From assembly GCF_024296925.1 (NCBI RefSeq), contig NZ_CP101125.1:4218501-4282500 (forward strand): DNA of 64,000 bases, given 5' to 3'. The position numbers were made by a program, and so were the translations under genes. This document shows, piece by piece, positions 26,403 to 35,266 of this stretch (the first letter of the stretch is position 1; each line of letters starts with the position of its first letter). Origin of the DNA: Pseudomonas nunensis (lineage in GTDB: Bacteria; Pseudomonadota; Gammaproteobacteria; Pseudomonadales; Pseudomonadaceae). Under the pieces are notes generated by a model, which worked only from the letters and a program-made list of their open reading frames with translations, was not told the origin of the DNA and did no database searches.

Positions 26403-27189
26403 ATTAGGGCCGGTCGGTGTCTACCACCGGGTCGTGGTGTATTTGCTGTTCGCCATTCTGTTGCTGCCGCTGGCCGGGACGCTGATCTACTCGATCGCCA
26501 GCAGTTGGTCGGCGACGATTCTGCCCAGCGGCTTTACCTTCAAATGGTACGTGCAACTGTGGAGCGATCCGCGCTTTCTGCATGCGTTCGGGCAGTCATT
26601 GCTGGTGTGTGTCGGCGCGCTGATTCTGTCGGTGGTGCTGATTCTGCCGCTGCTGTTTGTGGTGCATTACCACTTCCCGAAACTCGATGCGCTGATGAAC
26701 ATCCTGATCCTGCTGCCCTTCGCGGTGCCGCCGGTGGTGTCGTCGGTGGGGCTGCTGCAACTCTACGGTTCCGGGCCGTTTGCGATGGTCGGCACGCCGT
26801 GGATCCTGATCGGTTGCTACTTCACCGTGGCGCTGCCGTTCATGTACCGGGCGATCACCAACAACCTGCAAGCGATCAACCTGCGCGACCTGATGGACGC
26901 CGCCCAACTGCTCGGTGCCAGCACCTTTCAAGCGGCGTTCCTGGTGGTGCTGCCGAACCTGCGCAAGGGCTTGATGGTGGCGTTGCTGCTGTCGTTCTCG
27001 TTCCTGTTCGGCGAGTTCGTATTCGCCAACATCCTGGTTGGCACGCGCTACGAAACCTTGCAGGTCTACCTCAACAACATGCGTAACAGCAGCGGCCATT
27101 TCACCAGTGCGCTGGTGATTTCCTACTTCTTCTTTGTGCTGGTTCTGACCTGGGCGGCCAATATCTTGAACAAGGACAAAAGCGAATGA
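26389..27189 (+). CDS. ABC transporter permease (second)
   Basis: The 266-residue inner-membrane protein's ATG lies 14 bases inside the preceding gene behind GAGGAG. It has six helices and an EAA-type loop, NLRDLMDAAQLLGASTFQAA (near residue 165). It partners the first permease and overlaps the ATPase gene by four bases (ATGA). Confidence 0.92.
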   Translation: MSRAELGPVGVYHRVVVYLLFAILLLPLAGTLIYSIASSWSATILPSGFTFKWYVQLWSDPRFLHAFGQSLLVCVGALILSVVLILPLLFVVHYHFPKLDALMNILILLPFAVPPVVSSVGLLQLYGSGPFAMVGTPWILIGCYFTVALPFMYRAITNNLQAINLRDLMDAAQLLGASTFQAAFLVVLPNLRKGLMVALLLSFSFLFGEFVFANILVGTRYETLQVYLNNMRNSSGHFTSALVISYFFFVLVLTWAANILNKDKSE

Positions 27190-28175
27190 GCTATGTCAGC
27201 GTCCAACACCTGCAAAAAAACTACGCAGGCACCACGGTGTTCAGCGACATCAACTGCGAAATCCAGAAGGGCGAATTCGTCACCCTCCTCGGCCCGTCCG
27301 GTTGCGGCAAGTCCACGCTGCTGCGCTGCATTGCCGGGCTGACTTCGGTGGATGGCGGCAAGATCCTGCTCGATGGCGTCGATATCGTGCCATTGAGCCC
27401 GCAGAAACGCGGGATCGGCATGGTGTTCCAGAGCTACGCGCTGTTCCCGAACATGACCGTGGAGCAGAACGTCGCCTTCGGTTTGCGCATGCAGAAGGTC
27501 AACGCCGACGACAGCCAGAAGCGCGTCGCAGAAGTGTTGAAACTGGTGGAGCTGAACGACTTCGCTGGCCGCTATCCGCATCAAATGTCCGGTGGCCAAT
27601 GCCAGCGTGTGGCTTTGGCCCGCTCGCTGGTCACCCGCCCACGCTTGTTGCTGCTGGATGAGCCGTTGTCGGCCCTGGACGCACGGATTCGCAAGCACCT
27701 GCGCGAACAGATCCGTGCGATCCAGCGCGAACTCGGCCTGACCACGATCTTCGTCACACACGATCAGGAAGAAGCCCTGACCATGTCTGATCGCATTTTC
27801 CTGATGAATCAGGGAAAGATCGTACAAAGCGGCGATGCTGAAACCCTCTACACCGCGCCGGTGGATGTGTTCGCCGCCGGTTTCATCGGCAACTACAACC
27901 TGCTGGACGCCGACGCCGCCTCGAAGCTGCTGCAACGGCCGATCACTCATCGCATTGCGATTCGCCCGGAAGCCATCGAACTGAGTCTCAACGGCGAACT
28001 CGACGCGCAGATCCGCAGCCACAGCCTGTTGGGCAACGTGATTCGCTATCGGGTCGAGGCCCGTGGCGTGGAATTGGTGGTGGATGTGCTCAACCGCTCG
28101 GCGGCCGATCTGCACCCCGATGGTCAGCGTCTGGCGCTTTCCATCGATCCGACGGCCCTGTGTGAAGTAGCTTGA
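27186..28175 (+). CDS. ABC transporter ATP-binding protein
   Basis: The 329-residue ATPase has Walker A GPSGCGKST near residue 38, the Q-loop, the signature MSGGQCQRVALARSL near 135, Walker B LLLLDEPLSALD and the H-loop FVTHDQEEAL. The C-terminal 90 residues form a TOBE-like regulatory domain, as in the spermidine/iron/sugar importer ATPases. It completes the importer with the two permeases and the binding protein. Confidence 0.95.
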   Translation: MSYVSVQHLQKNYAGTTVFSDINCEIQKGEFVTLLGPSGCGKSTLLRCIAGLTSVDGGKILLDGVDIVPLSPQKRGIGMVFQSYALFPNMTVEQNVAFGLRMQKVNADDSQKRVAEVLKLVELNDFAGRYPHQMSGGQCQRVALARSLVTRPRLLLLDEPLSALDARIRKHLREQIRAIQRELGLTTIFVTHDQEEALTMSDRIFLMNQGKIVQSGDAETLYTAPVDVFAAGFIGNYNLLDADAASKLLQRPITHRIAIRPEAIELSLNGELDAQIRSHSLLGNVIRYRVEARGVELVVDVLNRSAADLHPDGQRLALSIDPTALCEVA

Positions 28176-28179
28176 AAGC

Positions 28180-28270
28180 AGCGGCAAGCTACAAGCCGCA
28201 AGCTTCAAGTTGTAGACTGCTGACCACCTCAATTCACTCTTGCAGCTTCAGGCTTGGAGCTTGAAGCTGT
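28180..28270. repeat. Repeated GCTTGAAGCTTGCAGC-type element
   Basis: Several AGCTACAAGC, GCAAGCTTCAAG, GCAGCTTCAGGC and GAGCTTGAAGCTG copies in both orientations form a further small extragenic repeat family, between the ATPase and HAD genes. Confidence 0.55.
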
Positions 28271-28289
28271 TCTCGAAGAGAACCCACTG

Positions 28290-28943
28290 ATGGCTTTGGC
28301 AATTTTTGATCTGGACGAAACCCTGATCCACGGCGACTGCGCCACCCTCTGGAGCGAACAGATGGGCCGGCTGGGTTGGGTCGATCCCGAGTCGTTCATG
28401 CGGCAGAACAACGAACTGATGGACGCCTACAGCCACGGCAAGCTGCGGATGGAGGATTACATGACCTTCAGCCTGGAGCCGATGATCGGGCGCACGCCGG
28501 AAGAGGTCGATCACCTGGTCGGCCCGTGGGTGGAAGATTTCATTGAGCCGATAATCTTCAGCGACGCCACCAAAACCATCGCCGCCCATCGCAAGGCTGG
28601 GGATCGAATTCTGGTGATTTCAGCGTCGGGCACGCACCTGGTGCGGCCGATTGCCGATCGTCTGGGCATCGACGAGATCCTCGGCATCGAACTGGAAGTG
28701 GCGCATGGGGTTTATAGCGGGCACACGGTCGGCACCCTGACCTACCGCGAAGGCAAGATCACCCGGTTGCTGGAATGGCTGGATGCGGAAGAGGAAAACC
28801 TCGAAGGCGCGAGCTTCTATTCGGATTCACGCAACGACTTGCCGTTGTTGCTGAAAGTGGATTTCCCGCACGTAGTGAACCCGGATCCGGTGTTGCTGGA
28901 GCACGCCCAGAAGGCCGGCTGGCCGATCCACCTCTGGAAATAA
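28290..28943 (+). CDS. HAD-IB family phosphatase (SerB-like)
   Basis: The ATG at 28290 gives 217 residues (MALAIFDLDETLIHGD). HAD motif I DLDET at residues 7-11 (Asp nucleophile and acid/base), motif II SASGTH near 111, motif III lysine in the GKITRL segment and motif IV YSDSRNDLPLL are intact, and the helical C1 cap is of the phosphoserine-phosphatase/HAD-IB type. It follows the ABC cluster by 114 bp on the same strand. It may dephosphorylate a product of that pathway, or be an independent histidinol/serine phosphatase. Confidence 0.88.
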   Translation: MALAIFDLDETLIHGDCATLWSEQMGRLGWVDPESFMRQNNELMDAYSHGKLRMEDYMTFSLEPMIGRTPEEVDHLVGPWVEDFIEPIIFSDATKTIAAHRKAGDRILVISASGTHLVRPIADRLGIDEILGIELEVAHGVYSGHTVGTLTYREGKITRLLEWLDAEEENLEGASFYSDSRNDLPLLLKVDFPHVVNPDPVLLEHAQKAGWPIHLWK

Positions 28944-28954
28944 CACATAACCCA

Positions 28955-29085
28955 TGTGGGAGCGGGCTTGCTCGCGAAGAGGCCGTGTCAGTCGCTATCA
29001 ATATTGACTGACACACCGCCTTCGCGAGCAAGCCCGCTCCCACAGGGATTGCGCTGAACCTGTGGGAGCGAGCTTGCTCGCGATG
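28955..29085. repeat. Three family 1 REP copies
   Basis: Copies at about 28955-28980 (forward), 29019-29044 (inverted) and 29060-29085 (forward, GAGC variant), between convergent genes. Confidence 0.9.
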
Positions 29086-29096
29086 CTTTTAAAGCC

Positions 29097-30059
29097 TCAA
29101 ACCAGACTCTCGTCGATCACCAACACCAACTTCCCCGCCACCGTATTACTCGCCAACTCCGCAAACGCCGCTTCGGCATCCTTGATCTTGAACGTCTTGG
29201 CCAATTGCGGCTTCAACCGCCCTTCCGCAAACAACGGCCACACATGCTGGCTCAGATCACTGAACACATCCGCCTTGAACTGATCATCACGGCTGCGCAA
29301 CGTCGAGCCCAGCAGTTGCACACGCTTGCCCAACACCTGCGCCAGATCCAGCTTCGCCTCACGGCCGCCCATCAAACCGATCAGCACCCAGCGACCATCC
29401 AGCGCCGTCAACTTGAGATTCAGCGCGGCGTAATTACCGCCCACCGGATCCAGGATCACATCGAACGGCCCCAGATCGCTCAAGCTCTCCACATCCCCGG
29501 TGCGCACCACCCCGCCCTGGGCTCCCAGAGCTTCACAGTAGGCCAAACGCTCGGCAGACCCGACGCTCACCCAGCACGGGTTGCCGAACGCCTTGCACAA
29601 CTGAATGGCGGCTGAACCGATTCCACTTGCCCCGGCGTGCAGCAGAACTTTCTCACCGGGTTTGAGGCCGGCCAGATGAAATAAATTTAACCAAACAGTC
29701 GCATACACTTCGGGCAACGCTGCCGCCTCGGCCAGCGACAAACCTTCGGGCACCGGCAGCACATGCCGTCCGTCGACAACCACTTCTTCGGCCATCCCGC
29801 CCCCGGCCAGCAAGGCGCAAACCCGGTCTCCCACCTGCCAGGACGAGCCCGCGCCGACCTCGCTGATCACCCCCGAACACTCTAGACCGAGCACCTGACT
29901 GGCTCCCGGCGGGGGCGGATAAAGGCCCGCCTTCTGTAACAAATCCGCGCGATTGAGACCCGCTGCCGCCACTCGAATGCGAACTTGTCCTACATCACAG
30001 GTAGGACTCGGCTCTTCAACCCACTCCACTTGACCGTCAACGCCTTGCAATGCTTTCAC
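29097..30059 (-). CDS. NADPH:quinone oxidoreductase (zinc-less MDR family)
   Basis: This 320-residue protein starts at GTG behind GGAGG. It is a medium-chain dehydrogenase/reductase of the quinone reductase branch: N-terminal catalytic domain with AAAGLNRADLLQKAGLYPPPPG and GLECSGVISEVG, then a Rossmann domain with HAGASGIGSAAIQL and FDVILDPVGG. Structural zinc cysteines are absent, as in zeta-crystallin-like proteins. It is divergent from prc, as in the P. aeruginosa locus (from memory). Confidence 0.92.
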   Translation of the reverse strand: MKALQGVDGQVEWVEEPSPTCDVGQVRIRVAAAGLNRADLLQKAGLYPPPPGASQVLGLECSGVISEVGAGSSWQVGDRVCALLAGGGMAEEVVVDGRHVLPVPEGLSLAEAAALPEVYATVWLNLFHLAGLKPGEKVLLHAGASGIGSAAIQLCKAFGNPCWVSVGSAERLAYCEALGAQGGVVRTGDVESLSDLGPFDVILDPVGGNYAALNLKLTALDGRWVLIGLMGGREAKLDLAQVLGKRVQLLGSTLRSRDDQFKADVFSDLSQHVWPLFAEGRLKPQLAKTFKIKDAEAAFAELASNTVAGKLVLVIDESLV

Positions 30060-30199
30060 AGTGCCTCCATAGTGAGTCTGGACTGAGCCCGTAGCGGTAG
30101 CGCCGGGCTTTCTTGCATTATGTGACCGGCCCTTTGTGGAACCGGCGACTTCAAAGACGGCCTAATATGCGTGATCAATTGTCCCCGCGTCGAATCAGC

Positions 30200-32281
30200 A
30201 TGAAGCAACTGTTTCCCAGCACCGCCCTAGCCCTATTTATTGGTATCGGCCTTTTGCCGATGTCGAGCAATTCGTTTGCAGCCAATAGCTGGGACAACCT
30301 TCAGCCTGATCGTGACGAAGTTATCGCCAGCCTGAACGTCGTCGAGCTGCTCAAGCGCCACCACTACAGCAAGCCGCCGCTCGATGATGCGCGCTCCGTG
30401 ATCATCTACGACAGCTACCTCAAGCTGCTGGATCCATCGCGCAGCTACTTCATGGCCAGCGACATTGCCGAATTCGACAAGTGGAAAACCCAGTTTGACG
30501 ACTTCCTCAAAAGCGGCGACCTGAACGCCGGGTTCACCATCTACAAGCGCTACCTGGACCGCGTCAAAGCGCGTCTGGACTTCGCCCTTGCAGAGCTGAA
30601 CAAAGGCGTCGACAAGATCGACTTCACCACCAAGGAAACCTTGCTGATCGATCGCAAGGATGCCCCGTGGCTCAAGTCCACCGCCGAACTCGACGACCTG
30701 TGGCGCAAACGCGTCAAGGACGAAGTCTTGCGGATGAAGATCGCCGGCAAGGATTCCAAGCAGATCCAGGAAACCCTGACCAAGCGCTACAAGAATCAGT
30801 TGTCGCGTCTGGACCAGACCCGTCCGGAAGATATCTTCCAGGCGTACATCAACACCTTCGCCATGTCCTACGACCCGCACACCAACTATCTGTCGCCGGA
30901 TAACGCGGAAAACTTCGACATCAACATGAGCCTGTCCCTCGAGGGCATCGGCGCTGTGTTGCAGAGCGATAACGATCAAGTGAAAGTCGTGCGTCTGGTG
31001 CCTGCTGGCCCGGCCGACAAGACCAAAATGGTGGCCCCGGCCGACAAGATCATCGGCGTGGCCCAGGCCAACAAAGAGATGGTCGACGTGGTCGGCTGGC
31101 GTCTGGACGAAGTGGTCAAGCTGATCCGTGGGCCGAAAGGCACCGTGGTGCGCCTGGAAGTGATTCCGGCCAGCAATGCGCCAAACGACCAGACCAGCAA
31201 AATCGTGCCGATCACCCGTGAAGCGGTGAAGCTTGAAGATCAGGCTGTGAAAAAGTCGGTCCTCAACCTGAAACAGGACGGCAAGGACTACAAGCTCGGC
31301 GTCATCGAGATCCCGGCCTTCTACCTGGACTTCAAGGCATTCCGTGCTGGCGATCCGGACTACAAGAGCACCACTCGCGACGTCAAGAAACTGCTGACCG
31401 AGTTGCAGAAAGACAAAGTTGACGGCGTGGTCATCGACTTGCGTAACAACGGTGGCGGTTCCTTGCAGGAAGCCACCGAGCTGACCAGTCTGTTCATCGA
31501 CAAAGGTCCGACCGTACTCGTGCGTAACGCCGATGGCCGGGTCGATGTGCTGGAAGATGAAAACCCGGGCGCGTTCTACAAAGGCCCGATGGCGTTGCTG
31601 GTCAACCGCTTGTCCGCCTCGGCTTCGGAGATCTTCGCCGGCGCCATGCAGGACTATCACCGCGCACTGATCATCGGCGGCCAGACCTTCGGTAAAGGCA
31701 CCGTGCAGACCATTCAGCCGCTGAACCATGGCGAACTGAAACTGACCCTGGCCAAGTTCTACCGGGTTTCCGGCCAGAGCACCCAGCATCAGGGCGTACT
31801 GCCGGATGTGGATTTCCCGTCGATCATCGACACCAAGGAAATCGGCGAAAGTGCCCTGCCGGAAGCCATGCCGTGGGACACCATCAAGGCCTCGATCAAA
31901 CCGGCGACCGACCCGTTCAAGCCGTACATCGCCGAGCTCAAATCCGAGCACGACGTACGTTCGGCCAAAGACGCGGAGTTCGTGTTCATCCGCGACAAGC
32001 TGGCGCTGGCCCAGAAGCTGATGGAAGAAAAAACCGTCAGCCTCAACGAAGCCGATCGTCGCAAGCAACATGCCGACATCGAAGCCAAGCAACTGGTCAT
32101 GGAAAACATCCGTCGCAAAGCCAAGGGCGAAGAACCGCTCAAAGAGCTGAAGAAAGAAGACGAAGATGCTATCGCGGCCGAGCCGGACAAAATCAAACCG
32201 GAAGACGATGCCTACCTGAGCGAAACCGGGCGGGTGTTGCTGGATTACCTGAAACTGAGTAACCAGGTAGCCAAGCACTAA
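30200..32281 (+). CDS. prc: Periplasmic tail-specific protease (Prc/AlgO)
   Basis: The ATG at 30200 gives 693 residues with a clean signal peptide (MKQLFPSTALALFIGIG...SFA); in-frame ATGs at 30167 and 30113 would lengthen the N-region and are less likely. After the N-terminal domain come a PDZ domain (about 230-330) and the S41 protease core with VDGVVIDLRNNGGGSLQEA, the SASASE stretch and GGQTFGKGTVQ. By spacing, the Ser/Lys dyad is probably S474/K499. The C-terminal helical DUF3340-type part is rich in Lys/Glu. In P. aeruginosa this protease (AlgO) affects the anti-sigma MucA and alginate. Confidence 0.95.
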   Translation: MKQLFPSTALALFIGIGLLPMSSNSFAANSWDNLQPDRDEVIASLNVVELLKRHHYSKPPLDDARSVIIYDSYLKLLDPSRSYFMASDIAEFDKWKTQFDDFLKSGDLNAGFTIYKRYLDRVKARLDFALAELNKGVDKIDFTTKETLLIDRKDAPWLKSTAELDDLWRKRVKDEVLRMKIAGKDSKQIQETLTKRYKNQLSRLDQTRPEDIFQAYINTFAMSYDPHTNYLSPDNAENFDINMSLSLEGIGAVLQSDNDQVKVVRLVPAGPADKTKMVAPADKIIGVAQANKEMVDVVGWRLDEVVKLIRGPKGTVVRLEVIPASNAPNDQTSKIVPITREAVKLEDQAVKKSVLNLKQDGKDYKLGVIEIPAFYLDFKAFRAGDPDYKSTTRDVKKLLTELQKDKVDGVVIDLRNNGGGSLQEATELTSLFIDKGPTVLVRNADGRVDVLEDENPGAFYKGPMALLVNRLSASASEIFAGAMQDYHRALIIGGQTFGKGTVQTIQPLNHGELKLTLAKFYRVSGQSTQHQGVLPDVDFPSIIDTKEIGESALPEAMPWDTIKASIKPATDPFKPYIAELKSEHDVRSAKDAEFVFIRDKLALAQKLMEEKTVSLNEADRRKQHADIEAKQLVMENIRRKAKGEEPLKELKKEDEDAIAAEPDKIKPEDDAYLSETGRVLLDYLKLSNQVAKH

Positions 32282-32346
32282 GATGATGGCAATTTAATGC
32301 TGACGCTCTCCGGAGCGTCATCAAACAGTCATCATTCTGTCGTGAA

Positions 32347-32400
32347 ATACAGGACTGGGAGCGCCTCTTGAATCAAGAGTCCGCTCCCAGTCCTTTTTTT
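32347..32400 (+). terminator. Strong terminator of prc
   Basis: AGGACTGGGAGCG pairs with CGCTCCCAGTCCT around a CTTGA-containing loop, followed by seven T residues. Transcription of the EAL gene should therefore start anew. Confidence 0.9.
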
Positions 32401-32416
32401 ATCGCCAGAGAACGCC

Positions 32417-34207
32417 ATGACCACGACCGAACAGCTGAGTGCCTTGAGTTCAATACTGGCTCAAAGCGGTTTGCACAGTCTGTTCCAGCCGATCATCTCC
32501 CTCTCTGAACGACGAATCGTCGGCTACGAAGCCCTCAGCCGTGGCCCCTCCAACAGCCCACTGCACTCCCCCATCGCCCTGTTCGCCGTGGCCCGTCAGG
32601 CCGGGCGCCTCAGCGAACTAGAAATCGCCTGCCGCCAAAGCGCCTGCCGCCGATTTAATGAACAGCAACTGCCGGGCAAGTTGTTCCTTAACGTATCGCC
32701 GGAATCCCTGCTCGAAACCTCGCACCAACCGGGCCGCACCCTGCAACTGCTACAGGACTTCGGCATCCCGCCAAGTCAGGTGGTGATCGAACTCACCGAA
32801 CAAACCCCGACCGATGATTTCCAACTCCTGCAAAACGCCCTGCATCACTACCGGGCGATGGGGTTTTCGATTGCACTGGACGACCTCGGCGCGGGCTATT
32901 CGAGTTTGCGGCTGTGGTCCGAACTACGGCCGGACTACGTCAAAATTGATCGGCACTTTATCGACGGCATCCACCAGGACGCGCTAAAACGCGAATTCGT
33001 CGGCTCGATCCTGCAAATAGCCAAAGCCTCACGCGCGCTAGTGATCGCCGAAGGCATCGAACTGCCGGAAGAACTCGCGATACTCACGGAAATGGGCGTC
33101 GACCTGGTGCAAGGCTATCTGCTCTGCCGCCCCCAGGAACATCCGCCACGGGATGCACGGGCGCTGATGCCCAAACAGGAAAGCACCGTGGTGGCGCTGA
33201 ACGACGAAGGCAGCGACCTCAGCGCCCTGCTCAACGACCAACCCGCCGTGGCCCGCGACACCCCGACCGCGACCGTACTCGAAGCCTTCCGCCGCCAAGC
33301 CAACCTGAACTCCCTGGCGGTGCTCGACGAACAAGGCCAACCGTGCGGCATCGTCCACCGCCACTCGCTCTCCGACGCCCTGCTCAAGCCCTTCGCCACC
33401 GACCTCTTCGCCCGCAAACCCATCAGCCGCCTGATGAACGACGACTTCCTCGCCGTCGAAATGAGCCAGTCCCTGCAACAAGTCAGCCGCCTCATCACCA
33501 GCCGCGCCCGACAACGCATCGAAGAAGACTTCATCATCACCCTCAACGGCAGCTACCTCGGGCTCGGCCGCGTCATCGACGTCCTCAAACTGATCACCGA
33601 ACTGAAAATCCAACAAGCCCGCTACGCCAACCCGCTCACCCTGCTCCCCGGCAACGTCCCCATCCAGCAATGCCTGACCCGCCTGCTACAACAAGCGCGG
33701 GAATCAGTGATCTGCTACGTCGACATCGACAGCTTCAAACCCTTTAACGATATCTATGGATATGGCCGTGGGGATGAAGTCCTACTGTGCTTGGCGCAGT
33801 GTCTGAATGACCGCGTAGATCCATCCCGCGACTTCGTAGGACATATCGGTGGGGATGACTTTTTGCTGGTGCTTGGGCCGGAGGATTGGCGCAAACGTTT
33901 GAACCAGTTGCTGGATGATTTTCATAGCCAGTGCCGACGGTTCTATCGCGCTGAACATCTTGAGGCGGGGTGCTTCATCGCGCCGAATCGCCAGGGCGTA
34001 AGGCAGGAATTTCCACTGCTTTCACTGTCCATCGGCGTGGTGCATCTGCACCCCGAGGCCTGTGGACAACTCGATGCAAGCCAGTTGGCAGAGATGGCGT
34101 CACAAGCCAAACATCACGCGAAGAACGTGCCGGGGTATAGCGTGCATGTGATTGATAGCCTTGCGGTGCCGGCGACAGAAAACACACTAATCGCCGGCCA
34201 TCGCTGA
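32417..34207 (+). CDS. EAL-CBS-GGDEF cyclic-di-GMP signalling protein
   Basis: The 596-residue cytoplasmic protein begins with a phosphodiesterase-type EAL domain (residues 15-250: E38-A-L, LNVSPESLLE, IELTEQTP, DDLGAGYSSL, VKIDRHFI, EGIE), followed by a CBS pair (about 275-405) and a C-terminal GGDEF domain (about 420-590) whose active-site motif is GGDDF (478-482). The EAL residues for hydrolysis look intact; the variant GGDDF may still bind or make c-di-GMP. Unusually, EAL precedes GGDEF. No membrane segment is present. Confidence 0.93.
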   Translation: MTTTEQLSALSSILAQSGLHSLFQPIISLSERRIVGYEALSRGPSNSPLHSPIALFAVARQAGRLSELEIACRQSACRRFNEQQLPGKLFLNVSPESLLETSHQPGRTLQLLQDFGIPPSQVVIELTEQTPTDDFQLLQNALHHYRAMGFSIALDDLGAGYSSLRLWSELRPDYVKIDRHFIDGIHQDALKREFVGSILQIAKASRALVIAEGIELPEELAILTEMGVDLVQGYLLCRPQEHPPRDARALMPKQESTVVALNDEGSDLSALLNDQPAVARDTPTATVLEAFRRQANLNSLAVLDEQGQPCGIVHRHSLSDALLKPFATDLFARKPISRLMNDDFLAVEMSQSLQQVSRLITSRARQRIEEDFIITLNGSYLGLGRVIDVLKLITELKIQQARYANPLTLLPGNVPIQQCLTRLLQQARESVICYVDIDSFKPFNDIYGYGRGDEVLLCLAQCLNDRVDPSRDFVGHIGGDDFLLVLGPEDWRKRLNQLLDDFHSQCRRFYRAEHLEAGCFIAPNRQGVRQEFPLLSLSIGVVHLHPEACGQLDASQLAEMASQAKHHAKNVPGYSVHVIDSLAVPATENTLIAGHR

Positions 34208-34239
34208 TCGCTACAAAACCCTCAGCCACCCCAAACTTC

Positions 34240-34460
34240 TGTGGCGAGGGAGCTTGCTCCCGCTGGGCTGCGCAGCAGACCCAAAACCTCGCAGCAAACC
34301 CAAAACCCTGAGGCAAACCCCAAACCCCGTGGCGAGGGGGCTTGCCCCCGTTCGACTGCGAAGCAGTCGCCAACCCACACTCCGCGATGCACCTGAAAAA
34401 CCCGGATTGCAGGTTTCGGGGCCGCTCCGCAGCCCAACGGGGGCAAGCCCCCTCGCCACA
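34240..34460. repeat. REP cluster (family 3, three copies)
   Basis: GTGGCGAGGGAGCTTGCTCC at 34241, GTGGCGAGGGGGCTTGCCCC at 34329 and the inverse near 34437-34460, with AAACCC-rich spacers. Confidence 0.85.
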
Positions 34461-34475
34461 CATCAACGCCAGCCG

Positions 34476-34799
34476 CTACTCCGAAGGCATCGCCCGCAAC
34501 CGCCGCCCCAACACACCCAACACATCACACCCATCCCGCAACGGAATGGCACACAGCAACGCAAAGTCACTGAGGATGAAGGACTCACACTCAATCGACC
34601 CACGCATGGACATATTCTCCAGCACCTGAGTTACCGCGCGAATTCGATAATTGGCAGCGTCATACAAAACATCAAGCGGCGCATGGGTATCGACGAACAA
34701 GGTCGGCATGTCATCGCAATTGCTGGTGAGCGCCATGAAGCGGCTTTTGGGATAGGGAGTTGGTTTTTCGTAGGGTGGGTCGGGGTGAAGTGTTGGCAT
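34476..34799 (-). CDS. DUF3077-like small protein
   Basis: The ATG at 34799 (MPTLHPDPPYEKPTPYPKSR) lies behind CTGGAG and gives 107 residues; the longer frame from 34982 runs through a terminator-like hairpin and is rejected. The N-terminal half is polar, and the C-terminal half (LFVDTHAPLDVLYDAANYRIRAVTQVLE... and CDVLGVLGRRLRA) resembles the small DUF3077/DUF6124 proteins that occur in several copies in fluorescent pseudomonads. The function is unknown. A structured leader precedes it. Confidence 0.7.
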   Translation of the reverse strand: MPTLHPDPPYEKPTPYPKSRFMALTSNCDDMPTLFVDTHAPLDVLYDAANYRIRAVTQVLENMSMRGSIECESFILSDFALLCAIPLRDGCDVLGVLGRRLRAMPSE

Positions 34800-34824
34800 T
34801 TTTAGAACTCCAGGAAAAATAGGA

Positions 34825-34860
34825 GCTGCCAGATGCCTTCCTACAGGCATGGGTGGCAGC
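34825..34860 (-). terminator. Hairpin with U-run in the leader of the DUF3077-like gene
   Basis: On the minus strand GCTGCCA and ATGCCT pair with AGGCAT and TGGCAGC, leaving a 6-nt loop, then TCCTATTTTT, only 15-20 nt before the ribosome site. It could be an attenuator, or the end of a short RNA transcribed from about 35050. Confidence 0.55.
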
Positions 34861-35266
34861 CATACGCGGGGTAGGAATATCGAGCCCCAGAGACACTCGA
34901 CCACACCGAAGCGTGCCCGCGCACAGCCGCCGCGACGGATTTTACGGATGCAATTCAGCAGCCGCAAATCAGAAGGCGACACTAATGCAGTCTTTGGGAG
35001 ATTGAAGGGTTCCTACACCCTGTCACTGACTATGCAGCGACCACCAAAGCCTACCGATTGAACCCAACGCGCACCAGTTCACCAAAACCGCCGCGACGTG
35101 AAGGAAATTTCCGAAGACCTTGCCCAGAAATTTCGTTCACCAAAGCAAACGCCGAGGAAGGTTGCTTGAAGCCTAGCCTGATTTAAACAATCACCGGGTG
35201 ACCACTTTCAACCCTGAAGTGGTCCTTGGTTAAATCGCCTGCTTCGCATCGAAAACGCTTTATTGG
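34861..35266. other. Intergenic region at the left edge of the accessory island
   Basis: These 406 bases carry no credible gene. The left part (to about 35040) looks like a transcribed leader of the DUF3077-like gene. The right part is AT-richer and carries a hairpin after the CHAT gene (35200-35224) and a 12-bp direct repeat TTGGTTAAATCG at 35226-35237 and 35263-35274, the second copy overlapping the CHAT stop codon. Confidence 0.55.
35200..35224 (-). terminator. Possible terminator of the CHAT gene
   Basis: GACCACTT/AAGTGGTC inverted repeat with a 9-nt loop, 43 bases past the CHAT stop. There is no T-run immediately after it. Confidence 0.4.

Noticed and set aside
30233-32278. 681-codon open frame opposite prc
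   Set aside because: It mirrors prc codon by codon in high-GC DNA, with no ribosome site or family likeness. It is a codon-bias shadow.
34476-34982. Longer start for the DUF3077-like protein (168 aa)
   Set aside because: The upstream part runs through a terminator-like hairpin, and a good ribosome site precedes the ATG at 34799.
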